A DNA stretch of 64,000 nt from Zanthoxylum bungeanum (lineage: Eukaryota > Streptophyta > Magnoliopsida > Sapindales > Rutaceae). Position numbers and translations under genes: made by a program. The stretch covers positions 124,001-188,000 of the forward strand of contig SKCR01021357.1 in NCBI GenBank assembly GCA_019454045.1. The letters run 5' to 3'. The stretch's first letter is position 1. Every line of letters starts with the position of its first letter. Under the pieces are notes generated by a model. The model was not told where the DNA came from, did not search any database, and saw nothing but the letters and a program-made list of their open reading frames with translations. This document shows positions 1 to 10,220 of this stretch, one piece after another.

Positions 1-523
1 AAATTCTGACACGTGTCAGCTTGTGATTGGTTGGAAATTCGGTCTAATAGAATGGTGACACGTGGCAAGCTCTGATTCATCGATTATTCGGTCCAATAGG
101 AAGAGGACACGTGGCACGCGCTTGGGTTGGTCGAATAGGATGTTGACACGTGGCGTCCGGCGCACGTTAGTAGAACCGTTGTGATTGTGACACGTGGCAC
201 GGCGCACGTTAGCATGATCGGCGCACGTTAGCAGATTTTGATCAATCAGATTTTGACACATGGTTGACGGCGAACGTTAGCAGATCCGGCGCAGGCTGGG
301 CGTCGCGACGCGCAAGGCTTCAGCGTCGCGACGCCAAAATGACGAAAATGCCCTTTTTGTCCAATTTTGTCCATTTTGCCCCCAAATTGTCTCCAATGCT
401 TTCCAAACTTTATTTATCTGCAAAATAACAACAAAACACATCAAAACGTTCACAAAACTCAAGAAACTATACAAAATATTAGGTTAAATGAGTGGGAAAT
501 AGTGATAGATTTACCACTCATCA
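1..523 (-). repeat. 3' LTR of copy A, partial
   Basis: Bases 1-523 match 7918-8441, the outer part of the 5' LTR, almost base for base. The LTR starts (minus strand) with TGATGAGTGG at 523, next to a polypurine tract. It carries five perfect CACGTG G-boxes at 10, 59, 108, 147 and 191 and two copies of the palindrome GCGTCGCGACGC at about 297-335. The rest of the LTR, including its TATA box, lies left of the window. Confidence 0.9.
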
Positions 524-538
524 CACCCCCAAACCTAA
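524..538 (-). promoter_or_regulatory. Polypurine tract of copy A
   Basis: On minus the tract is TTAGGTTTGGGGGTG, directly followed by the LTR start TGATGAG. The same tract precedes the 3' LTR of copy B at 31258-31272. In LTR retrotransposons this site primes plus-strand DNA synthesis. Confidence 0.85.
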
Positions 539-540
539 CA

Positions 541-1845
541 TTTTGCTAGTCCTCGAGCAAAACATAAAATAACATAAATAAATTAACTAAGCCACTTTCG
601 TAGGGATCACGATTGCATTTAGCGTATGCAACAAGCCTTTAAACCCCTAGGTGTCCCTAGTGGACGAGTTGTAGTCTCGTGAGGGTTTACAGCAACGATA
701 CCCACAAACATTTTACAAAAGTAAAAAGTTAGTTAAAACTAATGCACACAAAAGCAAAAAGACAAGAGAAAAGAGAAAAAAGAAGTTAGTGACTAATCAG
801 GTGAAACTTCTACTCCAAGTTATTAGTTGTTTTGTTTCATTCTAAATTACCGAATAAGTAAATTCTCCGATTATTTTTACCATTCTCCATATACACAGCT
901 AACAAAATATTAATCAATTCATTTTTGCCCACAACAGTCACAAGTGCAGTTGATAAGAAAGTAATATTTTTGTCCTAAAGTTCTATCAGATTTCACACCT
1001 TTTTGTAGCAATGGAATAATTTTTCTGATGATTTCTGATTTTTTTTTGATTTTTCTGAATTTTGACTTTTTATTTATATACAATACTTCCGTCTATGTAG
1101 CGAGTGTTGGGTCGATGGCTCCCAAACCAGTTGGCTTTAGGGCACCAGGTGTTAAGACACCCCTACGGACTTAATTACCCAGACTTCAGATATAGATATA
1201 TTTTTTGTAGCATCTTCGATCCATGTAACGAGCTTTGGGCCAATGACTCCCAAACCAGTTGGTTTTAGGGCACTAGGTGTTAAAACACCCTTACAGACTT
1301 AATAACCCGGATCTTAGATACTTTATTTTTGTACATCAGAATTTTTTTTTTTATTCCATTACTATTTATAGATGCTTCCTCCAATTAAACTAGAGCACGG
1401 AATATTACAAACTTTTCAATTACAGCTCATGTCTGTATGTTACTATGCATATTGATAATACCTGTCAACTGAGCATATGAAGATCCATTTTAGTCAGTAT
1501 AAGGAGAATTCACAAATTAAATAATTTAAAAGGAAATAAACAAAAATTAACTTATTTCGAAATAATGGTTGAAATACGTCTCAAGAGTGGAAACTCCTTA
1601 CTCGGCTATCTCTACCAATTTCACTATTTTAGTCAAAACATAAAAAACACAAATATTTTTGTAATTTTTGAAAATTTTCAATTTTTTTGTATTTTTCGAA
1701 AATTTAGGACTAAAAATAAAAACACAATACAAACAAGTACTATTAACTATACCTCACCCCAAACCTAAATGAGACATTGTCCCCAATGTCTTAAACAGTA
1801 GAAGAAGAGTTTAGAAAATCGTACCTGGTTAGTTGAAATTTTACA
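541..1845 (-). other. 3' untranslated region of copy A with an internal duplication
   Basis: There is no coding signal here. Two roughly 120-bp direct repeats, 1081-1200 and 1205-1320, both contain the phrase CCCAAACCAGTTGG and a following TTAGGGCAC block. The same pair occurs in copy B (about 30480-30720), so the duplication predates the split of the copies. At 1756-1793 lies the inverse of a block reading ACATTGGGGACAATGT, common near the 3' end of plant Ty3 elements; copy B has it at 30029. Confidence 0.75.
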
Positions 1846-1850
1846 GGAAA

Positions 1851-2496
1851 TTAAAGGTTAAGATCCAGATTTATTCGACGCTTCTTACCACGATCGTCAT
1901 CGGACCATTTTATCTTTGAAATGATAGGGTCAACTTGTGGTTCATAGGCTATGAGTTGTTTAATTAGATCCGGAGCAGTTCTGGCAGTAAAGAGGAGTTC
2001 TTTCATAGGTTTCGACACGAACCCATTTCTCCGAGCATCATCAAGAAACACACAAAGAAAATCATAAAATCCATCAACGTTGAGCAGTCCAAGCGGTTTC
2101 TGGTGTATGTTCAGGTTCGCCCAAGATAGTACTATAAATTTCCTCCAATGTGCCCAAGCCACCTGGTAAAGCAATAAAAGCATAGAACGGTTAATCATTT
2201 CTACCAGTCGTTCAGACATACCTGGCCGATCAGTTCCTCTCCGTTTGTGATCCAATAAGATTCGCCTCTGCCAAGGGTTTTGGGATGATTCCCAAAACGT
2301 GACTGCCTCCTCCTGTACGGCCTTTGAAACGATCCCCATAAGTCCAAGATTTCCTCCGCCATATATTAAGTGCATATTCCTTGCGGCTAAGACTCGACCC
2401 CGTTTCTTGCTGCCTCTATGTATTGTGGTTTAGTACCACAGTACTACCGCAAAACCACAGATGTTCTCAACTCGTATCTTCTGAAGTGGCTTCCAT
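1851..2496 (-). pseudogene. LOG: Captured LOG (cytokinin riboside 5'-monophosphate phosphoribohydrolase), decayed copy
   Basis: LOG enzymes release active cytokinin bases from their riboside monophosphates in one step. This copy keeps an ATG at 2496 in the context aaaaATGGAAGCC. The frame meets a stop about ten codons in and then shifts several times. The open part (2375-1851) reads YGGGNLGLMGIVSKAV, then a frame-shifted stretch, then MSERLVEM and VLSWANLNIHQKP, ending in NLDLNL. The PGGLGTLEE active-site motif exists only in another frame. Where alignable it is colinear and highly similar to the open copy at 29315-29968. It has no introns, so it derives from a spliced transcript. It is non-functional as a protein. 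Confidence 0.88.
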
Positions 2497-3018
2497 TTTT
2501 TTATGTATTCTTTCTCAACTATGGATGCCTTCAAAAGTGCAATGACGGGCTGAATTTATAGTACCTGAAAAGGGTGAATACAATAATAGCACAAGTATCT
2601 TCCAGAGGACGATTGTTAGCTAAACAACAAAATAATCGTGAAAGGTCAAAAAGTCTGGATCTGTCTACGAAAATAAAGATAATTACAACAGAAAAGCAAA
2701 TCAAAGCAATAATTAAGGCAACAGAATTGTGTATGCAATACGCCACTCGTTTGGTATATAAATCCATTAGGATGCGTCTTAAGATTTCATTCCTTATTCA
2801 ACCATTGTTAATGAATTGTTTCTCTTCTTTAATTGCCAAACACATTCCTTCTGTCTTAAAATGCTCCATTTGTGCTTTTCCCTACAAAAATAACACACAA
2901 AATTAAAAAGTTCACACTATGTATACATAAAATATGAAAACAGAAATTACAACAAATTGCATGGGTTGCCTCCCTGCTAGCGCTAAATTTTTCGTCTTCA
3001 GCCAGACATGACTGAAAT
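2497..3018 (-). other. Conserved spacer between gag remnant and LOG, copy A
   Basis: It contains the inverse of the block GCTAGCAGGGAGGCAACCCA (about 2957-2998), typical of the gag-pol to 3'-ORF junction in Athila and related elements. The rest matches 28850-29310 of copy B. On minus, several pyrimidine-rich stretches ending in AG look like splice acceptors, so the LOG cargo may be expressed from a spliced RNA. No conserved protein is recognised. Confidence 0.6.
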
Positions 3019-4275
3019 TCATCTGTTAGGAGGTTTCAGCGTCGTTTTGGATGTCCGATTAAAGACAATCCCGTGAGCGTTGCTTTTGAAGGGTCTCTTC
3101 CAACGGTAAAGAGGCAAAAACAATTTTGTCTCATTCAGTGCTCGTGCCACTTTTTTGCTCCTTATTGTTCCAGTGGTTCCTGCAAAGAAAGAAAGAAAAT
3201 CAGGAGGTCTCGTATGATGCTTGACTTGGAATGGAAGTTCCATTCTGTCAAGCTTCTGGTTGATATCTTTATATTGTACTCCCCAAAACAGCGATGTTTT
3301 TCCTGAATGCTCTGGATTTTTAATAAAGTCAGACATTTGCTCCTCCATTTGCTCTGTTTCTTGCTCCACCTTTTCTTCACAGATGTATTTGAAAATTTCT
3401 GCATTCAACTCTTCATCTGTCATCTGTGAAATACATGTTTCAAAATTGTCAACCTGAAAAGAAATGTTAGATTTTAGGTCTTCATCCTCTGATCTGGTTG
3501 AAATGATTGGCTCAGGTAGATCTTCATCAAACATTTGTGCAATGGAATCTCCAAGATCTTCATTTTTAGGATACAGAATTCCATCCTCAATTTTTGATGC
3601 AGTTGGTACAAACAGCTCAGTTTCATCCTCGTCAGAATCTGAATAATAGAAATCAAATCGAGACTTTGTCGGTTCGGGTTCCTGAACTGATACCTCTGGT
3701 CTTTGATTCTCCTCAGCCTCCTCTTCTGTTAAGGTGTCATTGTGGATTTCTGGGTTCTCGAAGGCTTCATCAGTGTCATCTGAAACTGGTTCTTGAGGTA
3801 TGATGTTCTGGTTTTCTATTAATTGTCTGATTTGATCTGTCATTCTCTGTATGGATCCTGCGTTATTCTGAATTTGTGCATCAAATCGAGCTTCCTGTTC
3901 TTTGAACATGTGAATCAATTGATCTTCCTCGGATGGTTCTGGTTCTTGATAAGGATCGAATGAAGATGGTGGATAAGATGGAAAATGTGATGGTTCTGTG
4001 AAATATGTTGGCTCATCATACCATGAAGGATTCTGATAGTTTTGCCACCCTGAATTGTAGTTGTACTCGCAATAATCGCTTGGGTGGTTACCATTACATA
4101 TGTCACATCTCCACATTGAGTTCTGTTGAGCAAAAGTAGTATTACTTGGTTCTGGCATCCAGTGATAGTCATTGGGCTCAACAACAGGCCTCAGAAAACC
4201 GGACTGTTGCTCCCAGATTTGGGGTGTATCTTCTTGTAACGCTCGTGATCTTTCAATCTCCCAATAATGTTCCAT
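3019..4275 (-). CDS. Gag-remnant (nucleocapsid-like) protein of the LOG element, open 418-aa ORF
   Basis: This is one uninterrupted ORF starting MEHYWEIERSRAL, 112 bases after the PBS. A zinc-knuckle-like motif, CDICNGNHPSDYC, lies near residue 55 (C-x2-C-x3-H-x4-C, one residue shorter than the usual CCHC spacing). It is followed by YNSGWQNYQNPSW, which resembles the YNPGW..HPNFSW stretch after the knuckle in Athila Gag. The rest is very acidic (EEEAEENQ, YSDSDEDETE), with a basic C-terminus. There is no capsid (retrotrans_gag) domain and no protease. I infer a truncated Gag kept for RNA binding. The same ORF in copy B is frame-shifted. Confidence 0.75.
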   Translation of the reverse strand: MEHYWEIERSRALQEDTPQIWEQQSGFLRPVVEPNDYHWMPEPSNTTFAQQNSMWRCDICNGNHPSDYCEYNYNSGWQNYQNPSWYDEPTYFTEPSHFPSYPPSSFDPYQEPEPSEEDQLIHMFKEQEARFDAQIQNNAGSIQRMTDQIRQLIENQNIIPQEPVSDDTDEAFENPEIHNDTLTEEEAEENQRPEVSVQEPEPTKSRFDFYYSDSDEDETELFVPTASKIEDGILYPKNEDLGDSIAQMFDEDLPEPIISTRSEDEDLKSNISFQVDNFETCISQMTDEELNAEIFKYICEEKVEQETEQMEEQMSDFIKNPEHSGKTSLFWGVQYKDINQKLDRMELPFQVKHHTRPPDFLSFFAGTTGTIRSKKVARALNETKLFLPLYRWKRPFKSNAHGIVFNRTSKTTLKPPNR

Positions 4276-4386
4276 TTTTTTTTAATGACCTGAAAACAAA
4301 AGAAATAAAAATTACAAAATAAAAGAAAGAAAATTAGATATAAGTAAATTAGATAGTTTCAAAATTAACAACTCAAGAAATATAAG

Positions 4387-4404
4387 TCCCCGGCAACGGC
4401 GCCA
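4387..4404 (-). promoter_or_regulatory. Primer binding site of copy A (tRNA-Asp type)
   Basis: On minus it reads TGGCGCCGTTGCCGGGGA, 18 bases complementary to the 3' end of plant tRNA-Asp, six bases after the LTR end (4411). An identical site is in copy B. The tRNA-Asp primer is characteristic of Athila elements. Confidence 0.92.
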
Positions 4405-5224
4405 AAAACTTGACCGGCGTAAACACACACGTATAACGCAAGCGCACGTATCGTTCAGGTAGTATAAAAATATCGATCCCACGAGGACTTAATTCTTACT
4501 GTTGTTATTAATTATTGAATCTATTTATTTACAGATATCTAATTATAGGGAGAAGGGAATTGATTGCTTTGATTGGTTGAATGTGGAATTGCTTAATAAA
4601 AATAAAATAAACAAAAGAAAATACTAAGGAAAATAAATAAAAAGACTCAAAAGATCTAGGGTTGTGATTCCACACAATACTGTTAAAAGGATGAATTGAC
4701 TCTCTTATTTATGTGTAATAAATTAATTTGTTAACCTGGAACACGATGATATGCAAAAGCCTCTTCCGATGGTCAGACGCAAATACCCAGTATAACCCAA
4801 TTGAACCATATTCCTATGTCAACCACATTACCTGGATTCATTAAGTTTAAGTTCAAATTATGGCTACCCCCGCCCGACAGGTATATTCCTATCCTGTAAG
4901 GAAATCTATTAAAAGGGTTATCTATCCTCAAGGAAGATCGTGGGCTATTGAATCTAAGGCTGAAACCTAAAATCCCTATGTCTAGTTCATTTTAGATTTA
5001 CCCCATCAATCTTATTAATTGCCAGTTAATAAAATAGCATTAAGCTTAAGACTCAATAAACAAATTAAAGAACTACCCATAAAACGAAAATCAATTATTA
5101 AGTGTGTGTATTGTGTTTCATCACTTCCCTAGAATAAAAATAAAATGCTGGGGGTTGGGGATCCACTTTTACTATTTATAATTTAGATATCTCTCTTAAT
5201 ATAATACAGAAATTAAACATGATA

Positions 5225-5415
5225 TTACCGACCAGCCATAAAGGCGGTATTCCTTATTAAGTCAAATTAAGTCCGACCAGCCATAAAGGCGGTAATAGTA
5301 ATGAACATAAACCAGCCATATAGGCGGTAATTACCTGTCACCTAAAGACCAGCAATATAGGCGGTTGCCACATTATGTCAATTAAATAAAACCAGCCATT
5401 TTTAAGGCGGTAATC
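5225..5415 (-). repeat. CCGCC/GGCTGGTTGG repeat array in the LTR
   Basis: Five units contain ACCAGCCATAAAGGCGGTA or close variants. The family recurs in every LTR of this superfamily here: 6405-6600, 26325-26500 and 32205-32385. Unit spacing is irregular, roughly 35-75 bp. Each unit can pair partly with itself. Confidence 0.75.
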
Positions 5416-5449
5416 TTTTTATTATTTTGAATTATAATTCCCATATTAT

Positions 5450-7512
5450 TGATGAGCGGAAAATATATCAATATTTACCGCCCCTTTTACTTAATATTTT
5501 TTTTAGTTTCTCGGGTTTGATGAACGTTTTGATGTTTTTTAGTTTATTTTGCAGATAAAATAATATCGGGACTCAATGAAATCATTTAGGACGAAATGTG
5601 GATCAAATAAGGGCAATTATTGGACTTGATATATTAATTTTGGAGATTGGAAATTTGAAAGGGCGTTTTGACGAAGTGCAGTTTTGGAAATTCCAGTTTT
5701 GCACATCTGTCGTATGTTGGGCATAACTTTTACTCAGATATCGGATTGAGCTGATTCAAGTGCCAGATTAAAGAAGACTCAAAGATCTACAACTTTGAAA
5801 GAGAAAATATGTTCGAATTCTGAAGATTTCATGACCGAAATTGATGAACCATCCAGAAGTGTGTGGAGTGAAATTATTAAAAGTCATATTCAATCATTTT
5901 CAAAGCAAATATTAATTATTAATTATTAAATAAAAAAATTATCAAATCACACCAAACAAGATAAGAAATTATTGGAGCAATTATGGATTGGGGAGTAATT
6001 AGTGGAGAAATTAATAATGTAATTGGTGGAGAATTGATTGATGATTTGATGGTGGCAAAATTTTGCCTATAAATACCAAGCCATTTCATTTGTAAAATTC
6101 ATACTTTCTTCTTTGAAATTCTTAATGAATAAATAAGAAGATTGTATCTAGTTTGTTTATTTTTAGTTTTCAGTAATTAATTTTCAGTTTCGCACTTTCT
6201 TTTCTTTACTTTTCAGTTTTTACTTTCCGCGATTTACTTTTACGCACAGTACTTTTCTTTCTTTAATTTTTCAGTTTTTACTTTTCAGTAATGAGGAGGT
6301 AATTTCCCAAGCTAGGGTGAAAGGTAATTCTTTTACTGTTACTATTTAGATTAATCTCCCTTAAAAATAATATATTCACTATTTAAAATACTGATTAATA
6401 AAGGATACCGCTATATTGGTCGGTTGGCAATTCAATTTAATCTGGTTTAAACCTGACTAATCAAGGATACCGCCAGATTGGTCGGTTGGTAAATTTATTT
6501 TGGTACCGCCTTTATGGCTGGATTATGGAAATATTACCGCCTATATGGCTGGTTGGACTTAATTTGACTTAATCAGGATACCGCCAGATTGGTCGGTTGG
6601 TAATATTATAACAAGTTTATATATTATTTTATGGGAGATTTCTAAATAAGTAGTAGTAAAAGTAATTCCTTTTACCTTAGCATTTATTTTACTTTTTACT
6701 TTATGTCTTTTACTTTTCAGTATTTTTACTTTATGTCTTTTATTTTTCAGTTATTAGTCCTAGTTATGTGTGTTGTAACTAAATAGATATCTGGGGTTGT
6801 GATGAATTTCAATATCACCGGTTTATAAGGGTTAGATTATAGTTTGGGTATTATAAAGATTTATTTATTGAGTCTTAATCTTAATGCTTTTTATTAATTA
6901 GCCATTAATAAAATTGATTAGGTAAACTTAAAATGAACTAGACATAGAGATTTTAAGTTTAAGACCTTAGACTCAATAGCCCACGATCTTCCTGAGGATA
7001 GATAACCCTTTAATAGATTTCCTTACAGGATAGGAATATACCTGTCGGGCGAGGGTAGCCATAATTGGAACTCAATCTTAATGAATCCAGATAATGTGGT
7101 TGACATAGGAATATGGTTCAATTGGGTTACACTGGGTATTTGTGTCTGACCATCGACAGATGCTTTCGCATAATTTCGTGTTCCAGGTTAATAAATCAAT
7201 GTTTTACCCATCTATATAATAATCACTTCATCTTTAAAATGGTATTGGAAGAAATCACAACCCTAGTTCTTTGTGTCTTTTGTATTTTCTTTAGTATTTT
7301 CTTTTGTCTTTTTATTTATTTATTTATTTAGTAAAGCCATTCAACCAATCAAACAAACAATATCTCTCTTATCTATTTAATTAGATATTTGTAAATAAAT
7401 AGATTCAACAATTAATAACAACAGTAGGAATTAAGTCCTCGTGGGATCGATATTTTTATACTACTTGAACGATACGTGCGCTTGCGTTATACGTGTGTGT
7501 TTACGCCGGTCA
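5450..7512 (+). mobile_element. Solo LTR of the LOG/Athila-like family, 2063 bp, target repeat ATTAT
   Basis: It begins TGATGAGCGG at 5450, ends ACGCCGGTCA at 7512 and is flanked by ATTAT (5445-5449 and 7513-7517). It is closely similar to both LTRs of copy B and opposite in orientation to the LTR it interrupts. It arose when a full element inserted and its LTRs recombined. It contains a TATA box, TATAAATA, at 6068-6075 and the CCGCC repeat array at 6405-6600. A 72-aa ORF within it (7113-7331) is chance. Confidence 0.93.
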
Positions 7513-7743
7513 ATTATATTTAAGGAAGATTATTCTAAATTAAAATAATAAAAGTTTCACCTTATCCCCAGCAGAAAATAACTACTAAACATTAAAGAAA
7601 GGTAGAAGAAGAGAACTACTATTACTGAAAATTAAAAGACATAAATTAAAAATATTATTTATATATACAAAACTAGATGCTTCCTATAAAATTAGGGAGA
7701 ATTTCCCAAGGAGAGCATGAAGAAAAATGAATCTGGCGGCCTC

Positions 7744-8113
7744 CTTTTATAGGCAGATTTTGCTCCAGCGTCGCGACACCCAAATTGCACTAGCGTCGCG
7801 ACGCTGACAACAGTTACACGGAGTCCACGCGGAGTCCACGCGGGTTGACCACGCGTCTGTCGGCAGCAATAATTGAGACACGTGTCATGCTCTGGTGGCT
7901 GGCAATGCGGTCGAATGAAATTCTGACACGTGTCAGCTTGTGATTGGTTGGAAATTCGGTCTTATAGAATGGTGACACGTGGCAAGCTCTGATTTATCGA
8001 TTATTCGGTCCAATAGGAAGAGGACACGTGGCACGCGCTTGGGTTGATCGAATAGGATGTTGACACGTGGCGTCCGACACACGTTAGTAGAACCGTTGTG
8101 ATTGTGACACGTG
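7744..8113 (-). promoter_or_regulatory. LTR promoter of copy A: TATA box plus six-fold G-box array
   Basis: On minus a TATA box (TATAAAAG, 7744-7751) is preceded by six perfect CACGTG G-boxes at 7879, 7927, 7976, 8025, 8064 and 8108. They lie about 130-360 bp upstream of the TATA box and are spaced 48, 49, 49, 39 and 44 bp. Four read GCCACGTGTC on minus, the extended G-box/ABRE-like form bound by plant bZIP and bHLH factors. Units share flanking words such as TTCGGTC and CAATAGGA, so the array grew by tandem duplication. Copy B and the solo LTR lack it. Confidence 0.8.
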
Positions 8114-8441
8114 GCACGGCGCACGTTAGCATGATCGGCGCACGTTAGCAGATTTTGATCAATCAGATTTTGACACATGGTTGACAGGCGTACGTTAGCA
8201 GATCCGACGCAGGCTGGGCGTCGCGATGCGCAAGGCTTCAGCGTCGCGACGCCAAAATGACGAAAATGCCCTTTTTGTCCAATTTTGTCCATTTTGCCCC
8301 CAAATTGTCTCCAATGCTTTCCAAACTTTATTTATCTGCAAAATAACAACAAAACACATCAAAACGTTCACAAAACTCAAGAAACTATACAAAATATTAG
8401 GTTAAATGAGTGGGAAATAGTGATAGATTTACCACTCATCA

Positions 8442-9516
8442 ACTGTCGAGGCGAACGGTATCCGACTCATGTTGTCTCTCTCTTCCTGAGTCTTAGGAAC
8501 ATGTCCTTAGACAGAGAGGTACCACGTACCATTGGAACCAATCCCCTCTTGGATTGTTCCATGTTGAATCGCTTCAACACTTTATCAATGTATGTACTCT
8601 GGGAGAGTCCAAGCAGCTTTCTAGATCTATCCCGGTAGATCTTTATTCCAAGAATAAAGGCTGCTTCTCCCAGATCTTTCATGGAGAATTTTAATGAAAG
8701 CCAAGCTTTCACCGACGTTAGCATGGGAATGTCATTGCCTATAAGCAATACGTCGTCGACATAAAGGACAATAAAAGTTAGTGCTCTCCCACTAACCTTC
8801 TTGTATACACAAGGGTCATCTGCGTTTTGCACGAAATCATATTCTTTTATGATCTCATCAAAACGCTGATTCCATGACCGTGATGCTTGCTTCAATCCAT
8901 AAATGGATCGATTTAACTTACAAACCTTGTTTGCAAGTCTTGGTACGATAAAACCGTCAGGTTGTTGCATATAAACATCCTCCAAAAGGTTTCCGTTAAG
9001 GAAAGCGGTCTTAACGTCCATCTGCCATATCTCGAAGTCGAAATATAAATAACACCCAGTGTTTCTAAATACAAAAGTGTAACCCTGCTGGGTTAACAAG
9101 GATACAGATATAATATTCCTAGTTAAACTAGGTACAAAATAACAGTTCAAAAGTTTAAGTACATGCCCTGAGGGCAGTTCTAAAACAAAAGTCCCTACGG
9201 CCAAAACAGCAACAGGTGTTCCGTTTTCGACCCGTAGATCCATCTCCCCCGACGCCAGTACCCTGCTATCCTGCAGATCCTGCACATCAGTACAAATATG
9301 AGCACCACAACCAGAATCAAAAATCCAATTTTTAAAACTAGAAGTATTCATATTTATCTCAATAACAAACATACCAGAGGCGATAGCCTTGCCAGCCTTG
9401 ATATCCTCCCTCTGCCCTATGCCCATTCGGCAGTCACGTTTCCAGTGACCCCTCTTGCCGCAGTTGAGGCAGATGTCGCGAGATTTGTCCTTTGGCTTCC
9501 TAGAAGCCACTGTCAA
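8442..9516 (-). pseudogene. Ty1/copia zinc knuckle-protease fused by deletion to reverse transcriptase
   Basis: One open frame (9516-8467) begins in late Gag with CLNCGKRGHWKRDC. It continues into the aspartic protease (WIFDSGCGAHIC, then NIISVSLLTQQGY) and then jumps at about 9030 to IWQMDVKTAFLNGNL, the copia RT core, with YGLKQASRSWNQRF and the active site YVDD. Integrase and the N-terminal RT are missing, so a deletion of roughly 2 kb happened to stay in frame. The RT is then cut at 8441 by the LTR of copy A, and the remainder lies left of the window. The element is defective. Confidence 0.88.
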
Positions 9517-10220
9517 CTTGCCTTTGCCCTTGTTCTTGAACTTCTTCTTCCTCGCACCTCCAATTGCCTTGGGCCCAGCCCTTGGCGCATGAGAGGTCGA
9601 TGCATAATGCCCTCGCGCTTGCTCCCCTTTAGGAGTTCCTTTTCGGACTCCTTCAGCATGGACAACAACTCTCCAAGAGTGTCGTCAGTGTCCATCAACT
9701 TATAGTTGATGATGATTTGTTTCTAAGTATCGGGTAGCGATTGTAATAGCATATCAATCGTCAGCTCTGCCTCCAAGACAATGCCCATCTTGGCTAACTC
9801 ATCTATGTCAGCGCGATCATTTGAGTCCCGTGGGCCTCAACTGATGCGCCGTCTGTCATTCGGGAGCGGAAGAGTTTCTTTACTAGCTCGTACCTCTCCA
9901 TCCGCTTGTTGGTGCGGTAAGATCTCACGCAATCTTGCCATCATGTTATAGGGATCCAAGTCCCTGTTCTGGCGTCTGAAATGCTGGGTCATTGCAGCTA
10001 GCATAACTGACTGAGCTTGGTCACAATCGTCACTATGAGTCTTCCATAACTCTAGCTCCAGTGGCTCAGTGGGTTTAGGCGGGAGAGGTCTCTGAATAGT
10101 ATACAGCACCCTCTCAGCCCCAAGCACTATCTTGAGGTTCATTTCCCAGTCGGCAAAGTTTGTCCCTTTGAAGACATAATCGCCCATGATTATGTCGCGG
10201 ACATTACCCTTGCCAGTCAT
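9513..10220 (-). pseudogene. Ty1/copia Gag N-terminal part, frame-shifted
   Basis: The stretch 10220-9837 starts MTGKGNVRDIIM and contains NFADWEMNLKIVLGAERV, typical of the UBN2-type Gag of plant copia elements. It is followed by QAQSVMLAAMTQHF and NMMARLREI. A second frame (9698-9513) continues with DTLGELLSMLKESEKELLKG, which normally precedes the zinc knuckle. At least two frame breaks separate the parts. It belongs to the same element as the protease-RT frame to its left and the LTR at 12419-14344. Confidence 0.82.

Larger units (their letters stand above)
1..8441 (-). mobile_element. LOG-carrying, pol-less Athila-like LTR retrotransposon, copy A (left end outside window)
   Basis: Read on the minus strand the order is 5' LTR (8441 to 4411, interrupted by a solo LTR), PBS (4404-4387), gag-remnant ORF (4275-3019), conserved spacer, LOG pseudogene (2496-1851), 3' untranslated block, polypurine tract (538-524) and the start of the 3' LTR (523 to beyond base 1). 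No protease, RT, RNase H or integrase is present, so it must be non-autonomous. The PBS matches the 3' end of plant tRNA-Asp, as in the Athila lineage of Ty3/gypsy. The element is inserted in the RT of a copia element on its right (from 8442). The insertion duplication cannot be checked because the left end is off the window. Confidence 0.88.
4411..8441 (-). repeat. 5' LTR of copy A, about 1.96 kb, split by a solo LTR
   Basis: On minus the LTR starts TGATGAGTGG (8441) and ends ACGCCGGTCA (4411). Removing the inserted solo LTR plus one target repeat (5450-7517) leaves about 1961 bp, close to the 2.0-kb LTRs of copy B and the solo LTR. The R/U5 half carries inverted versions of the CCGCC...GGTCGGTTGG repeats. 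The U3 half differs from copy B: it holds the G-box array and TCGCGA palindromes. A TATA box lies at 7744-7751. Confidence 0.88.

Noticed and set aside
9298..9705. Plus-strand 135-aa ORF
   Set aside because: Antisense shadow of the copia Gag-protease coding region.
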